Shown here: positions 9,436-18,524 of the stretch, piece after piece
Position numbering within the stretch: position 1 is the stretch's first letter
Layout: the number at the start of each line of letters is the position of its first letter
Source: an uncultured Clostridia bacterium
Lineage (GTDB): Bacteria > Bacillota > Clostridia > Christensenellales > Borkfalkiaceae
Length of the DNA stretch: 49,200 nucleotides
NCBI GenBank assembly: GCA_945917475.1
Contig: CAMEHL010000002.1
Location: forward strand, 1-49,200
Reading direction: 5' to 3'
Notes under the pieces: model-generated
What the model saw: only the letters and a program-made list of their open reading frames with translations
Databases searched by the model: none
What the model was told of the DNA's origin: nothing
Position numbers and translations under genes: made by a program

Positions 9436-11522
9436 AACCGCGCGCGGGAAAGGCAGGGTTTATACTTTTCGGCATACTGTCCGTGGCGGCGGTGGTCGTC
9501 GGAATTCTGCATATTCCCATTCTCGCCGCGCTCGGAGTAGACGTTTTCGCTCTGCGCGGACTTCTCGCGTTTACCGCTTTACCCGTAGCGGGCTTGTCGG
9601 GCGTTCCGCTTGCAATTTTTATGTTAAAGGTTATGAACGGGTGCAAAAAAAGAAAATCAAAGAACGGGAGTTCTTTTAATAATAAGGATTACGCTATGTA
9701 TAAAATCACTTCAAAAGAATTAAGAGAAAAATGGATAAAGTTTTACGAATCCAAAGGGCATATCGATATCGGCGCGGTATCGCTTATCGGCGACGGAACG
9801 ACGGGCGTTATGTTCAACGTGGCGGGTATGCAGCCGTTAATGCCCTATCTGCTCGGCAAACCGCACCCGTCCGGCAAAACACGGCTGTGTAACGTTCAGG
9901 GCTGCGTGCGCACCGTCGATATTGATTCCGTAGGTGACGCAACTCACTTCACTTTTTTCGAAATGATGGGCAACTGGTCGCTCGGCGACTACTTCAAAAA
10001 GGAAAAAACCGCCTGGACTTTCGAACTGTTAACAAAAGTGTTCGGTTTCGACAAAGACAAAATCTGTTCTACCGTGTTCGAGGGTAACGACTCCGTTCCG
10101 CGCGACGACGAGACTGCGGAACTGCTTAAAAATCTGGGCGTCCGTCCCGAAAACATTTTCTATCTTCCCAAAAAGGACAACTGGTGGGAGTTGGAAGGCA
10201 CGGTCGGCACGCCTTGCGGACCCGATAACGAATGGTTCTATCCGAGAGAAGACGGCGAAGATTCTTCCGACTTTTTAACGGGCAACCGTTACGTAGAAAT
10301 AGGCAACGACGTGTATATGCAGTACAAAAAATGCGAGGGCGGCAAATACGTCGAACTCGACCGCAAAAACGTGGATACGGGCTTCGGACTCGACAGGCTG
10401 CTTGTGTTCCTGAACGGGCTTGACGACGGTTATAAAACCGACCTTTTCGACGGCGCGATAAAATATCTCGAAAAGGCGTCGGGCAAGAGTTACGACGGGG
10501 ACGAAACGGCGCGCAAGGCTATGCGCATAATATCCGACCATACGAGAACGGCGGTTATGCTTATAGGCGACGCGAACGGAATTCTTCCGTCAAACACGGG
10601 CGCGGGATATATTTTAAGAAGACTTCTCCGCAGGGCAATCAGATACTGCAAAACGCTCGGCATAGACGCCGTCGAAATGAAAGGCGTGGCGGCAGTCTTT
10701 ATTGAAAAGGTTTACGACAAGGCTTATCCCGTTCTCGTCGAAAAAGAAGATTATATCTTATCCGAAATAGAAAAAGAAATCAAAAAATTCGAGGCGACTC
10801 TCGCCGCGGGCATAAAGGAATTCGATAAAACGGTTACGGGCATAGAGAGAAAGAACGCTTTTATGGCGCAGAAAGACGCCGCTTACGTTCCCGAAACGAC
10901 AATCTCGGGCAAAGCCGCGTTCAGACTGTACGACACTTACGGTTTCCCGCTCGAACTGACCGAAGAACTCGCCGCCGAGCGCGGGTTTTCCGTCGATAAA
11001 GCGGGATTTGACGAAGCGTTCAAAGCGCATCAGGAACTCTCGAAAGCGCAAGCCGCGGCGGCGAAAGGCGGACTTACGGCGCGCAACGAAATTACCACGA
11101 AGTACCATACCGCAACGCATATAATGCTCGCGGGGCTCAGAAAAATGTTCGGCGACAAAACCGAACAGAAAGGCTCTAACATCAACGAAGAACGTCTGCG
11201 TTTCGACTTCAACTGCGACCATAAAATGACCGACGAAGAACTCGCTTCGCTCGAGAAATTTGTAAACGACGCCGTCGCCGCCAAAATCGACGTCGTAAGA
11301 ACGGAAGTTCCTTATTCCGACGCAACGGCAAGCGGAGCGTACGGCGTGTTCCACGCCGATTCGCCCGACCAGATTGTTTCCGTCTACACCATAGAAGGCA
11401 TAGACAAGCAGATATGCGGCGGACCGCACGTCGGCAATACGTCCGAATTAGGGAAGTTCAGAATCGTCAAAGAAGAAAGTTCTTCTTCGGGCGTGAGAAG
11501 AATAAAAGCGGTTTTAGAATAA
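9432..11522 (+). CDS. alaS: alanyl-tRNA synthetase, short form lacking C-Ala; in-frame N-terminal TM extension from 9432, conventional start at 9696
   Basis: MYKITSKELREKWIKFYESKGH at 9696 preceded by AAGGA; aminoacylation motifs; editing-domain HTATH and CGGPH; ends right after the editing domain. Confidence 0.9.
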   Translation: MKPRAGKAGFILFGILSVAAVVVGILHIPILAALGVDVFALRGLLAFTALPVAGLSGVPLAIFMLKVMNGCKKRKSKNGSSFNNKDYAMYKITSKELREKWIKFYESKGHIDIGAVSLIGDGTTGVMFNVAGMQPLMPYLLGKPHPSGKTRLCNVQGCVRTVDIDSVGDATHFTFFEMMGNWSLGDYFKKEKTAWTFELLTKVFGFDKDKICSTVFEGNDSVPRDDETAELLKNLGVRPENIFYLPKKDNWWELEGTVGTPCGPDNEWFYPREDGEDSSDFLTGNRYVEIGNDVYMQYKKCEGGKYVELDRKNVDTGFGLDRLLVFLNGLDDGYKTDLFDGAIKYLEKASGKSYDGDETARKAMRIISDHTRTAVMLIGDANGILPSNTGAGYILRRLLRRAIRYCKTLGIDAVEMKGVAAVFIEKVYDKAYPVLVEKEDYILSEIEKEIKKFEATLAAGIKEFDKTVTGIERKNAFMAQKDAAYVPETTISGKAAFRLYDTYGFPLELTEELAAERGFSVDKAGFDEAFKAHQELSKAQAAAAKGGLTARNEITTKYHTATHIMLAGLRKMFGDKTEQKGSNINEERLRFDFNCDHKMTDEELASLEKFVNDAVAAKIDVVRTEVPYSDATASGAYGVFHADSPDQIVSVYTIEGIDKQICGGPHVGNTSELGKFRIVKEESSSSGVRRIKAVLE

Positions 11523-11528
11523 AAAACG

Positions 11529-11563
11529 TCCGCGGGAGAGTTTTCGCTCTCCCGCGGAAGAAC
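11529..11563. terminator. hairpin terminator downstream of alaS
   Basis: CCGCGGGAGAG-TTTTCG-CTCTCCCGCGG. Confidence 0.6.
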
Positions 11564-11620
11564 ATAAAAACCGCCGCGTACCGAAAAAACGAGAAAAATT
11601 ATTTTAAGCGTAAATATCGT

Positions 11621-11649
11621 TTGACAAAACGCGCTAAAAGATATAAAAT
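11621..11649 (+). promoter_or_regulatory. promoter of tRNA-Arg
   Basis: TTGACA-17-TAAAAT. Confidence 0.7.
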
Positions 11650-11728
11650 AAATAAGCCTAAAAAGGAAAGGCTTCCGCGTGTTTCATAGCGGCGGAAGAC
11701 TTAAACCCGAAAAGCGTATAAAACATAC

Positions 11729-11805
11729 GCGCCATTAGCGCAATTGGATAGAGCGCAGGTCTACGGAACCTGAGGTTAGGGGTTCGACTCCCTTATGGCG
11801 CGCCA
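11729..11805 (+). tRNA. tRNA-Arg(ACG), CCA encoded
   Basis: cloverleaf; acceptor GCGCCAT/ATGGCGC; anticodon loop CTACGGA. Confidence 0.95.
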
Positions 11806-11807
11806 GA

Positions 11808-11840
11808 CGCAACCTTATTCGAATATAAGGTTGCGTTTTT
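11808..11840 (+). terminator. tRNA-Arg terminator
   Basis: CGCAACCTTAT...ATAAGGTTGCG + TTTTT. Confidence 0.85.
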
Positions 11841-11861
11841 CTTTTTACATTTCATAATTTT

Positions 11862-12083
11862 TCAGTTTAATACCAAAACGCTCGACTTTTGCTCTTTAAC
11901 AACTGAGTAGCCCCGACTTTCAAAAAACGGCTCTGCAGTAATCGATGCAAAAGTTCTGATTTCCGCATAATCTTTTTGCCGTCCGAAGGGATATATCAAT
12001 CTTCTATTATAAGATTTCGTTTGTATTCTGTCGCCGTAATAATCGTTTCCCTTACGATTGACAAAAGACAGGGCGTATGTTCT
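11862..12083 (-). pseudogene. probable C-terminal remnant of a GNAT N-acetyltransferase
   Basis: hand translation: RTYALSFVNRKGNDYYGDRIQTKSYNRRLIYPFGRQKDYAEIRTFASITAEPFFESRGYSVVKEQKSSVLVLN*; GNAT-like SITA.PFFE.RGY.VVKEQ; in-frame TAA upstream and no ATG. Confidence 0.5.
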
Positions 12084-12156
12084 TTACCGTCGTTTTCCGT
12101 TGGCGGCGATTTACCGCTAAAACGGGTATGGATAAAACTCGATTCCTTTTTATTTC

Positions 12157-12185
12157 TTGCCAAAAGCAAAAATAAATGTTATACT
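12157..12185 (+). promoter_or_regulatory. sigmaA-type promoter for the SDR gene
   Basis: TTGCCA-17-TATACT. Confidence 0.6.
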
Positions 12186-12277
12186 GTAACAAAACGGTTA
12201 AAATCGTTGTTGCGGAAAATGTAACGGCAAATACGGGAAGATAAACGGGAAAGGAAATTTTTTTTGCGGAGAAGAAG

Positions 12278-13081
12278 ATGAAATACGCGGTTGTTACGGG
12301 CGCATACGGCGGAATGGGTTATAAAACAGTCAAAGCGCTCGCGGGGGCGGGGTTTACCGTGTTCGCGCTCGATAAAAACGTGGGGCAGGCGGAAGAAAGA
12401 ATCGTGCCTATCCGCACGGACGTTACCGACGCGGAAAGCGTTAAAAGCGCGTTTGAAGTCGTTAAAGCGGTTACGGACGAACTGTTCGCCGTGATACATT
12501 TCGCGGGCGTATATATGCTCGATTCTCTTATAGAGATGCCCGACGCCGATTTCGAGCGCATTTTCAGAATCAATTTTTTCGGGGCGTTTTACGTCAACAA
12601 AACGTTTAAGCCCTTACTGAAAAAGGGCGGCAGAATCGTAATGACTACGAGCGAACTTGCGCCGCTCGACCCGTTGCCGTTTACGGGGGTTTACGCCGTA
12701 ACCAAAAGCGCGCTCGACAAATACGCGTATTCGCTTAAAATGGAACTCCAACTTTTAGGGGTTTTTGTTTCGGTAATCCGTGCGGGAGCGGTTTCTACGG
12801 GTATGCTCGGCGTATCTACCGCCGCTCTCGAAAAGTTCTGCGAAAAAACCGCCGTCTACCGCTATAATGCGGCAAAGTTCCGCAAAATAGTGAACGGCGT
12901 CGAAGCGAAAAGCGTTCCGCCCGAAAAGATTGCGGAAAAAACGCTTAAAATTCTGCGCGCGAAAAACCCGAAATTCGCATACTCCGTCAACAGAAACAAA
13001 CTTCTGCTCCTTCTGAACGCTCTCCCGTACCGCTTGCAGTTTTTCGCGATAAGAAAAATCTTAAAACGGAAAGACGATTAG
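12278..13081 (+). CDS. short-chain dehydrogenase/reductase family protein
   Basis: TGAYGGMGY Rossmann motif and YAVTKSALD active site. Confidence 0.85.
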   Translation: MKYAVVTGAYGGMGYKTVKALAGAGFTVFALDKNVGQAEERIVPIRTDVTDAESVKSAFEVVKAVTDELFAVIHFAGVYMLDSLIEMPDADFERIFRINFFGAFYVNKTFKPLLKKGGRIVMTTSELAPLDPLPFTGVYAVTKSALDKYAYSLKMELQLLGVFVSVIRAGAVSTGMLGVSTAALEKFCEKTAVYRYNAAKFRKIVNGVEAKSVPPEKIAEKTLKILRAKNPKFAYSVNRNKLLLLLNALPYRLQFFAIRKILKRKDD

Positions 13082-13235
13082 GTCGGTTTTAACGGCAAAA
13101 CCGCAAAAACCAATCGCAAAACGGTTGCGGCGGAATAATGTGTAACGGAAAAACGCGTGACTGAAAAGGCAAAAAAATAATAAGGAAACAATACGTAAAA
13201 ACACCGACCGCCGCCTTGCGTTTTAAGGCGGCGGG

Positions 13236-13282
13236 CTAAAAAAGCGGCGCAGCGATATTTTATCGCTGCGCCGCCGACTTTT
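13236..13282. terminator. bidirectional terminator
   Basis: GGCGCAGCGATA-TTT-TATCGCTGCGCC hairpin between convergent genes. Confidence 0.75.
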
Positions 13283-13298
13283 CGCATATCGGAAAAGT

Positions 13299-14330
13299 TC
13301 AGGGTATGGGGAAATAAGGTTGTTCGGGTATATCGAAAGAGTCTCTCCACTCTTTTATGCGGCGTTCTATTTCTTCTTTCTGCTCGTTGAATTTATCTTC
13401 GTGTTCGCGGATTATTTCGGCAAATTCTTCGCGCCGCTGTTCCGCTCTTTCGCGTATTTCGTCTTTGATTGCCTGCGTTTTTTCTTTCGCCTGTTCTTTC
13501 AGTTCTTCCACCGCGGCTTTGTATTCGTCTTTCAGCGCGTCGTATTCTTCTTTAAGGGCGTCGTATTCCGCCTGCGCCGCCGCGCGTTCTTCTTCCGTCA
13601 GCGTTTCGTCGTCGAGTTTCGCCTTAACTTCTCTCAACTGTTGTTCGAGTTGGAAAAGTCGTTCGAATTCTGTTTTCAGTTCGTCTACCAAGCCCTTGTA
13701 CTCTTCGCGGAGATCGGCGGCGATGCCGTTGTTTTCGCAGTAATCCTTAATCAGGTCGAGCATTTCTTCGGGCGACTTTTCGGCTGCTTCTTCGGCGGTC
13801 AGTTCAGGGTACAGTTCGAGAACGCGCGATATAAGTCTTGCGTCCTGCAAAGAAACGCCGAGTTCGTCCGCGAGAGCCTGATACTCTTGCAGGTCTTCGG
13901 GTTCGACTTTGCCGAAAATGCCTTTCTCATTGAAAAACCCGTTCACTTTTTCGGTTATTTTTTCTTCGAGTTCTTTAACGAACCGCTCGTCTTTGCCGCC
14001 TGCGGATATGTATACGGTGGCGTTCTCGGAATCTACGTCCAGAAAGCCGAGTTCGGCGGCGGCGTCTGTGAACGCTTCGGCGGCGTCGCCTACGGATAAG
14101 CCTACGAGATTAAGCTCGGCAAGCACCGTCTCGCCGTCCGCGTTTACGGCGTTTACCGCTACCACCACGCCGTCTTTATCGACAACGAGTTCGATTTCGG
14201 GATTGATTCTCATACTGACGTAAGAAAGTTCGTCCGCGCTTACGGTAACGGTTCCCGAACAGCCGACCGCAAATCCGCACGCGAGACAAACGCAGGTTAT
14301 CACTCCGATTATTTTGTAAAACAGTTTCAT
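13299..14330 (-). CDS. secreted lipoprotein with RsgI-like middle domain and long charged coiled-coil C-terminus
   Basis: lipobox-like AVGC; MRINPEIELVVDKDGVVVAVNAVNADGETVL resembles the RsgI periplasmic core; Glu/Lys/Arg-rich heptad-like C-terminus. Confidence 0.65.
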   Translation of the reverse strand: MKLFYKIIGVITCVCLACGFAVGCSGTVTVSADELSYVSMRINPEIELVVDKDGVVVAVNAVNADGETVLAELNLVGLSVGDAAEAFTDAAAELGFLDVDSENATVYISAGGKDERFVKELEEKITEKVNGFFNEKGIFGKVEPEDLQEYQALADELGVSLQDARLISRVLELYPELTAEEAAEKSPEEMLDLIKDYCENNGIAADLREEYKGLVDELKTEFERLFQLEQQLREVKAKLDDETLTEEERAAAQAEYDALKEEYDALKDEYKAAVEELKEQAKEKTQAIKDEIRERAEQRREEFAEIIREHEDKFNEQKEEIERRIKEWRDSFDIPEQPYFPIP

Positions 14331-14671
14331 CTTTTTTCTCCTTGCTTATATTTTTTTATTTGTTTATTCGATTGGCGTTGTCGGACGGCTCCCGACAACG
14401 GTCAGGACGGTTTCCGTCAATTATTCCGCTGCATTTTTCTCACCCCCTCGTTTTGTGCTTTCATTAAATAAACGACGGACGAGCCCGATTTATCGCAACA
14501 ATAAAAAAATTTTTGAAAAATATCCGTATTTTCCCGCCTTTCCCGTTTTACGCGCGAAAAAAGGCGGAACGCCGTTCCGCCTGTCTTATTTCTGCTTTTA
14601 ACCGTTCTGCCGTTAAGTATAATCCGTGGGCGGGGTAAATAATTGCCCCGTTAAAAATATTCCGCAAAACG

Positions 14672-15766
14672 CTATTTCATCTCTCCGTCGGGGAAGGGCG
14701 GAATATCGTGCTTGCCGTCGCCGCCGTTCTGCGGCGGTCGTTCGTAAGAAACGTCGTCCGTTACTCTCCCAGTCTTGCAGTCCACTTCGAAAACGTAAAT
14801 TTTGTCGTCGCCTTTGAGTTTTACCGTTACCGAATACATCACTTTGAATTCGCCTTGCTTATACGGGATAGTATAAACGCTGTGATAGGCTACGTCGTTC
14901 TCGGTTTTGCCGAGTTGTTCTAAAACCGCCGCGTAAGCCTGTTCCGTCGTAACGTAGCCGTTGACTTTGCCCGAGATCACTTCGCCGTCGGGCGAGTCGC
15001 CCTTTTCGGGTTTAAGTGTGTACAAAAGGTTAAGGTCTTTTATTGACATACCCGAAAGTTCGGGCAGGTCTGCATCGCTCAGTTCGTCAATCGCGCTTAC
15101 CATTTTATCGAGAAGATACATTTTCCCGACGGAAATGCCGTTATCCGCAGCGCGCTTTATCAGCGATTCATCCGCCCTTACCGACTGCGCTATTATAGAA
15201 CATTCCATAGAAGAATTGTCGAATACTTCTTTTACCTGTTCGGTTACGGTCTGCAAAAAGCCCGCCGCGCCGTCGGGCGACGAAGTATCCACGCTGATTA
15301 ACATAGAATTGTCGTTTTCCGAGAGATAGCCTTTCACGTACATCGCGCCGACTATCGCGCTGAGCGCGGTTTTAAGTTTAACGCCTTCGAGTTCTAGTCC
15401 GACAAGCACGGTCTCGGCGTCCGCGTTTTCCGCTTCGCACGAAAGAACGGTTCTGTTGCCGTCGAGAGAAAGTTCTATGCTGGGGTTGACGTCAAGATAT
15501 AAAAAAGTGTCCGCGGACGCGGTCGGAACGGGTTCGGGAATTGCTTTACCCGTAAGCAGTCCCGCCACGAACAGCACGGCGCACGCGGCGACCGCGATAA
15601 ACCGCCTTATAACCGCCTTTCCGTGCGTTTTCGCTTTCCTTACGGGCGTGGCGGCAGGTGCGGCGAGTTGCGGCTCGTTTTCGCACGCCTTTATTATTTT
15701 ATCCCTTAAATCGGGCGTTTCTTCGCGGAACGCGTCCGCTATTTCGTTTTTTAAACGCGTTTTCAT
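14672..15766 (-). CDS. RsgI-like transmembrane anti-sigma factor
   Basis: adjacent to the ECF sigma gene (4-bp overlap); single TM (FIAVAACAVLFVAGLLTG); extracytoplasmic YLDVNPSIELSLDGNRTVL. Confidence 0.75.
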   Translation of the reverse strand: MKTRLKNEIADAFREETPDLRDKIIKACENEPQLAAPAATPVRKAKTHGKAVIRRFIAVAACAVLFVAGLLTGKAIPEPVPTASADTFLYLDVNPSIELSLDGNRTVLSCEAENADAETVLVGLELEGVKLKTALSAIVGAMYVKGYLSENDNSMLISVDTSSPDGAAGFLQTVTEQVKEVFDNSSMECSIIAQSVRADESLIKRAADNGISVGKMYLLDKMVSAIDELSDADLPELSGMSIKDLNLLYTLKPEKGDSPDGEVISGKVNGYVTTEQAYAAVLEQLGKTENDVAYHSVYTIPYKQGEFKVMYSVTVKLKGDDKIYVFEVDCKTGRVTDDVSYERPPQNGGDGKHDIPPFPDGEMK

Positions 15767-16332
15767 CGTCTCTCCTTTACTACCGCCTGCAACTTGCCGA
15801 GCGCGCGGTTGTATTTAGATAAAACCGTGGACAACGGTTTTTCGAGAAGTTTCGCTATTTCTCTGTGTTTAAGCCCCGATACGACGTGCAGAACGATTAT
15901 TTCGCGTTCTTCTTCCGTCAGCGTTTTAAGCAGTTCGCGCAAGAACGCGTTGTCGACGGCAGTCGTTTCGGGATTCGCGGCGGCAGCGTAATCCGCCGCC
16001 TTTTCGTCGAGCGCGGTCGTTCTTCTTTTTATCCTGAAGTATCTTCTGATAAGGTTTATCTCTATGGTGAAAATCCACGCCATAGGCTTGCCTTCCGGCA
16101 CGTAACGCGTCGCATTTCTGTAAATTTGCAGAAAAACGTTCTGCATAACGTCTTCCGCGTCCGCTTTATTGCCCGTCCTGGACAGAGCGTAAGCGAATAC
16201 GTCCGTCTTTATAAGGTCGTACAACGCGCCCATCGCCGATGCGTTTCCGCGCGATATTTCGGCGAGCAGTTTTTCTGTTTCGGCGTTTTTATCGCGTGTT
16301 TCGTCGCCGCCGATAGCGTAAATCAGAATCAA
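15763..16332 (-). CDS. ECF-type RNA polymerase sigma factor
   Basis: sigma2 (DAEDVMQNVFLQIYRN) and sigma4 (LTEEEREIIVLHVVSGLKHREIAKLL); TTG start with GGAAAGGA RBS. Confidence 0.88.
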   Translation of the reverse strand: MILIYAIGGDETRDKNAETEKLLAEISRGNASAMGALYDLIKTDVFAYALSRTGNKADAEDVMQNVFLQIYRNATRYVPEGKPMAWIFTIEINLIRRYFRIKRRTTALDEKAADYAAAANPETTAVDNAFLRELLKTLTEEEREIIVLHVVSGLKHREIAKLLEKPLSTVLSKYNRALGKLQAVVKERR

Positions 16333-16781
16333 GTTTTATCGTCCTTTCCGCGTTTATAGTTCAATAATACCACAAAAAGAGATAAAAAACAAGACTTTTT
16401 TCGCCGCCCTTTTTCGGCGGTTTACCCATAAAACGGTTTCCGTCCGCCGCGGCTTGCGGACGGCGCGGGTTCGGGCGTGTACGGCTGCGGTTTTGCCGAA
16501 TTAACGTGATTCCCGCGCCCGCCCCTTTCATAAAAATAATTACCGAGCCGCCCTTTTTATCGCAATTTTGTACGTAAATATTTATCGTTACGCCGAAAAA
16601 CGCGGCTGTCATTAAACTGACCTTATTAAAAAAAGTTAATCTGGGTATTTTAATATGTCCAAAAATCTGATAAATTGTTTTTAACGTAAGGTTTTCCGTA
16701 AACGCACGGCGCGTAACGCGACTGCGAAAAAACGGAAAACAGGTGCGGTAACGAAAATTATTTAAACAAGGAGACGTAAAT

Positions 16782-16904
16782 ATGGAAAACAACCGTTATC
16801 AGTTAAACAAACAACTCGCCCTTGCCTTTCATCCCGAACTCGAAAACGACGTCGTGTACAGGTGCTTTATAGATTCTCTCATACTGAAAAAGGGGCGCGC
16901 GTAA
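16782..16904 (+). CDS. 40-aa small ORF, unknown
   Basis: MENNRYQLNKQLALAFHPELENDVVYRCFIDSLILKKGRA* with AAGGAG about 8 nt upstream; below the ORF-track size cutoff. Confidence 0.45.
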   Translation: MENNRYQLNKQLALAFHPELENDVVYRCFIDSLILKKGRA

Positions 16905-16959
16905 AGCCGTTTTATAACCTTTGCTTATAACTCTCATAACGTTTAAGTTTCGCACGCGG

Positions 16960-16988
16960 TTGACATTACGCGTTAAAAGGTGTATACT
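16960..16988 (+). promoter_or_regulatory. promoter of the fucO-like gene
   Basis: TTGACA-17-TATACT. Confidence 0.75.
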
Positions 16989-17040
16989 TTATGCGGAATA
17001 AGGGTAAAACCCCCTAATAAAAATCAAGGAGAGAATACTT

Positions 17041-18189
17041 ATGGCAAACAGGTTCGTATTGAACGAAACGAGTTATCACGGCAAGGGCGCGATAAAGGAA
17101 ATCGCGACCGAGATAAAGGGCAGAGGCTTTAAAAAGGCTTTCGTGTGTTCTGACCCCGACCTTATCAGGTTCGGCGTAACCGGAAAGGTAACGGATATTC
17201 TCGACGAAAATAAAATCGATTACGAGATATACAGCGAAATCAAACCCAACCCCACTATCGAAAACGTTAAGCACGGCGTGGAATCTTTCAAAAAGAGCGG
17301 GGCGGACTGTCTCGTCGCTATCGGCGGCGGCTCGTCTATGGATACTTCTAAGGCAATCGGCATAATCATCGCCAACCCCGAATTCGAAGACGTGCGTTCG
17401 CTCGAAGGCGTCGCTCCGACCAAAAACAAATGCGTTCCCATAATCGCCGTTCCCACTACCGCGGGTACGGCGGCGGAAGTTACGATAAACTACGTTATTA
17501 CCGACGTGGAGAGAAAACGCAAATTCGTCTGCGTAGACCCCAAGGATATTCCCGTGGTGGCGATAGTCGACCCCGATATGATGAGTTCTATGCCCAAAGG
17601 TCTTACCGCGGCTACGGGTATGGACGCGCTCACTCACGCTATAGAAGGCTACATCACCAAAGGCGCGTGGGAACTTTCTGATATGTTCCATATCAAAGCG
17701 ATTGAAATTATCGCAAGGTCGCTCCGCGCCGCAGTCGAAGGCACTCCCGAAGGCAGAGAAGGCATGGCGCTCGGTCAGTACGTCGCGGGCATGGGCTTTT
17801 CAAACGTGGGGCTCGGCGTAGACCATTCTATGGCGCACACTCTTTCCGCTTATTACGACACGCCGCACGGCAAAGCGTGCGCTATTCTGCTCCCGACGGT
17901 TATGGCTTATAACGCCGAATACACGGGAACGAAATACCGCGACATAGCGATTGCGATGGGCGTTAAAGGCGTGGAAAACATGAGTCAGGCGGAATACAGA
18001 AAAGCCGCCGTGGACGCGGTGAAAAAACTGTCCGAAGACGTGGGGATTCCCACTTCGCTCAAAGGTATCGTCAAAGAAGAAGACGTTCAGGCTCTCGCGG
18101 AATCCGCTTATGCGGACGCGTGCCGCCCCGGCAACCCCAGAGAAACTTCGGTAGAAGACATAAAAGCCCTTTACAAGTCGCTGATGTAA
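17041..18189 (+). CDS. fucO: iron-containing alcohol dehydrogenase, lactaldehyde reductase-like
   Basis: GGGSSMDTSKAIG, GMDALTHAIEGY, and conserved His region (DHSMAHTLSAYYDTPHGKA). Confidence 0.85.
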   Translation: MANRFVLNETSYHGKGAIKEIATEIKGRGFKKAFVCSDPDLIRFGVTGKVTDILDENKIDYEIYSEIKPNPTIENVKHGVESFKKSGADCLVAIGGGSSMDTSKAIGIIIANPEFEDVRSLEGVAPTKNKCVPIIAVPTTAGTAAEVTINYVITDVERKRKFVCVDPKDIPVVAIVDPDMMSSMPKGLTAATGMDALTHAIEGYITKGAWELSDMFHIKAIEIIARSLRAAVEGTPEGREGMALGQYVAGMGFSNVGLGVDHSMAHTLSAYYDTPHGKACAILLPTVMAYNAEYTGTKYRDIAIAMGVKGVENMSQAEYRKAAVDAVKKLSEDVGIPTSLKGIVKEEDVQALAESAYADACRPGNPRETSVEDIKALYKSLM

Positions 18190-18425
18190 CCGCTTGCGGT
18201 CTTTATTACGGAAATCGGCGAAAAGCGGGTTTAAAAAAGCAATAAAGTCGCGCGCCGCCCGATTTTTCGGGCGGCGCGCTTTAAATAAGCGCAAAATCGC
18301 GGACTGCGTACTAAACGGATAAACCGCCCCGACGGCGCAGCGGACTAACGTAAACGCCTGACCGCGCGGCGCAGAAAACCATTCCGTTTGTCCCTTTCGC
18401 GTGCGAGCGGGAAAATTATTTTCGC

Positions 18426-18454
18426 TTGACAAATCTTACGATTGTCTGTAATAT
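18426..18454 (+). promoter_or_regulatory. promoter of the alarmone synthetase gene
   Basis: TTGACA-17-TAATAT. Confidence 0.65.
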
Positions 18455-18524
18455 ATTGCCTGTAATATATAAAAGGTTTATAGCGAACGGGAAAAGGGAT
18501 TGAACCCCCGAAAAAAGGAGAGCA

